Shown here in pieces: positions 62,882 to 64,000 of a stretch of 64,000 nucleotides of DNA; positions within the stretch are counted from its first letter, which is position 1, and every line of letters begins with the position of its first letter. The position numbers were made by a program, and so were the translations under genes. The DNA is from Chryseobacterium defluvii (GTDB lineage: Bacteria > Bacteroidota > Bacteroidia > Flavobacteriales > Weeksellaceae), in the NCBI RefSeq assembly GCF_003634775.1, contig NZ_RBXB01000001.1, positions 1,380,997-1,444,996 of the forward strand, given 5' to 3'. The notes beneath the pieces are model-generated. The model did not search any database, was not told where the DNA came from, and saw only the letters and a list, made by a program, of their open reading frames with translations.

Positions 62882-63610
62882 ATGAAAAAACTAACAATAA
62901 ACATCCTTTTTGGTTCGGCCTTTTTTTGTTTGTTACAAGCCCAGGTAGGAATAAAGACGCAAGTTCCTTCTGCCAGCTTGCACATAGAACCGTCGAGTAT
63001 TTCCTCACCTACGGGTATGGACGGGATCTTAATTCCGAGAGTAAAGGCTTTTCCTGCACCCCAGGCAAAAGGGCATATGGTTTTTTTATTTCAGCATGCC
63101 ACGCTTCCCGATGGTTTTTATTATTGGGACGGTACCGCCTGGGTTACTTTTCTAAGCACTTTTAACCGGACGTTTGATGATGCTATTTATGTGGTGACGG
63201 GAACCGGTTATTCCGCCTCGGGGAATACCGAGAATACTGTATTATTCAATACCCTTAAAGCATTTAACCCTTCGGGTTTTTCAGTTTCCGGGAATCAGGT
63301 TACGGTAGGGAAAAGCGGGAACTACCTGATCAGCTTTAATTCGGCCTTAAAGAAAACAGTAGGCACGGTTAACGAAAACAGAGCCATATATACCTATAGA
63401 ATTAAAAAGAACGGGGCCACCATTCTGACGACTTCCAATTCTTTAACCAATGAGGGTACAACAGCAACGAGTGTTGCCCTTAGTGGGATTGTGGCTTTGG
63501 CCCAAAATGATATTTTACAGGTAACCATACAAAAAACCACAGAAACCGGGAGCAGTGTTTATACAGGATATGGAACCAATTGCATCACGATGACCTATCT
63601 GAATGATTAA
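62882..63610 (+). CDS. Secreted C1q/TNF-like surface protein
   Basis: 242 aa from ATG 62882. Signal peptide ends LLQAQ (residue 20). The opening VGIKTQVPSASLHIEPSS has the VGIxT-xxP-xAxLxI pattern shared with the next gene. Then comes GILIPRVKAF and YYWDGTAWVTF. Residues 100-242 form a jelly-roll of the C1q/TNF type (TVGKSGNYLISFN, TYRIKKNGATILTTSN, VALAQNDILQVTIQ). It probably forms trimers on the surface. The codon use looks more GC-rich than the preceding genes. Confidence 0.75.
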   Translation: MKKLTINILFGSAFFCLLQAQVGIKTQVPSASLHIEPSSISSPTGMDGILIPRVKAFPAPQAKGHMVFLFQHATLPDGFYYWDGTAWVTFLSTFNRTFDDAIYVVTGTGYSASGNTENTVLFNTLKAFNPSGFSVSGNQVTVGKSGNYLISFNSALKKTVGTVNENRAIYTYRIKKNGATILTTSNSLTNEGTTATSVALSGIVALAQNDILQVTIQKTTETGSSVYTGYGTNCITMTYLND

Positions 63611-63626
63611 TTAAAGACTTAGAGCT

Positions 63627-64000
63627 ATGAAAAAAATATTTATTACCTGTTTTCTGATGGTGTCCTTAGTAAGTCTTCATGCCCAAAATGGAGTAGGGAT
63701 CAATACCAATGCGCCTAAAGCCACACTGGATATTCAGGCAAAAACGCCTGATACCCCGGAGAGTTCCGCAGGAATATTATTTCCTACGGTAAGCCGTTTC
63801 TCAACGACAGACCCTGGTCCGAGCCAGAATGCAATGCTGGTGTCTTTGGATAATGCAGCATCAGCGGGTTTTGAGGGCTATTATTTTTGGGATGACACCA
63901 AAAAGCTATGGCAATATATATTCCAGACGAAGATTTTAGGAAAAAACCTTTTTAAGACCATAGGTTCGGGAATCGGTTTTCCGGTAATAGCCAGCGGGGA
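63627..64000 (+). CDS. Secreted surface protein, paralogue of the preceding gene (partial)
   Basis: Starts MKKIFITCFLMVSLVSLHAQ (signal peptide) and continues NGVGINTNAPKATLDIQAKT, then SSAGILFPTVSRF and GFEGYYFWDDTKKLWQYIFQ. The VGINT-xAPxATLDI opening and YYFWDD step are parallel to the gene at 62882, so this is a tandem paralogue. It runs past the right end of the window after 124 codons. Confidence 0.75.
   Translation, partial: MKKIFITCFLMVSLVSLHAQNGVGINTNAPKATLDIQAKTPDTPESSAGILFPTVSRFSTTDPGPSQNAMLVSLDNAASAGFEGYYFWDDTKKLWQYIFQTKILGKNLFKTIGSGIGFPVIASG

Overview
The window is an AT-rich bacterial chromosome segment from Bacteroidota, most likely family Weeksellaceae and close to Chryseobacterium. 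The support is: type IX secretion C-terminal sorting domains on two proteins, promoters of the Bacteroidota type (TAnnTTTG near -7), a double-glycine leader mini-peptide of a style abundant in Chryseobacterium, lineage-typical families (DUF4286, DUF4199, DUF4920, Bacteroidota-type TssE/TssF), and a menaquinone and mevalonate metabolism. I recognise no tRNA, rRNA, CRISPR array, classical IS transposase or prophage structural module. Most of the window is ordinary chromosome.

Layout. 1-5.3 kb: M20 peptidase, two T9SS cargo proteins and an SDR. 5.4-9.3 kb: etfBA, a bifunctional nuclease and a nucleoside permease. 9.3-11.8 kb: an ECF sigma factor, a probable anti-sigma protein and an envelope protein, preceded by an ECF-type promoter whose twin lies near 4.1 kb. 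12-18.5 kb: thiolase, a frameshifted UMF1-type transporter, mevalonate kinase, UbiA prenyltransferase and proline dehydrogenase. 18.5-20.2 kb: a gene-poor stretch with a short unannotated transcription unit and an HTH repressor facing a cluster of operator-like repeats. 20.2-31 kb: M14 peptidase, DUF4920 protein, APC permease, an isolated TssE-TssF pair, an epimerase-AraC operon and uvrA. 31-34 kb: small secreted proteins, a 44-residue double-glycine peptide, DUF421, GNAT and DUF4286 genes. 34-45.5 kb: gyrA, a TPR protein, menB-PH-PH-menA, a UPF0173 hydrolase, the SRP RNA on the minus strand, a glycosyltransferase and a GIN-domain lipoprotein. 45.5-50 kb: phosphosugar mutase, aminotransferase and kdsB, separated by decayed repeat-bounded mini-elements. 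50-64 kb: glutathione peroxidase, a giant transglutaminase-like protein, ribF, atpDC, a B12-type radical SAM protein and two tandem surface-protein genes, the last cut by the window end.

The most unusual material is between genes. Two related mini-elements at 47.4 and 48.9 kb are bounded by inverted arrays of the heptamer GTTATGA and carry a four-helix-bundle (S23/IVP-like) reading frame whose start codon lies in the left terminal repeat; in the fuller copy the stop codon lies in the right one. One copy has an internal deletion and the other a one-base frameshift. Further regulatory-looking signals are two identical-spacing ECF promoters, a 24-bp perfect palindrome before etfBA, four 11-bp-phased repeats before a small secreted protein, and paired direct repeats before the epimerase-AraC operon.
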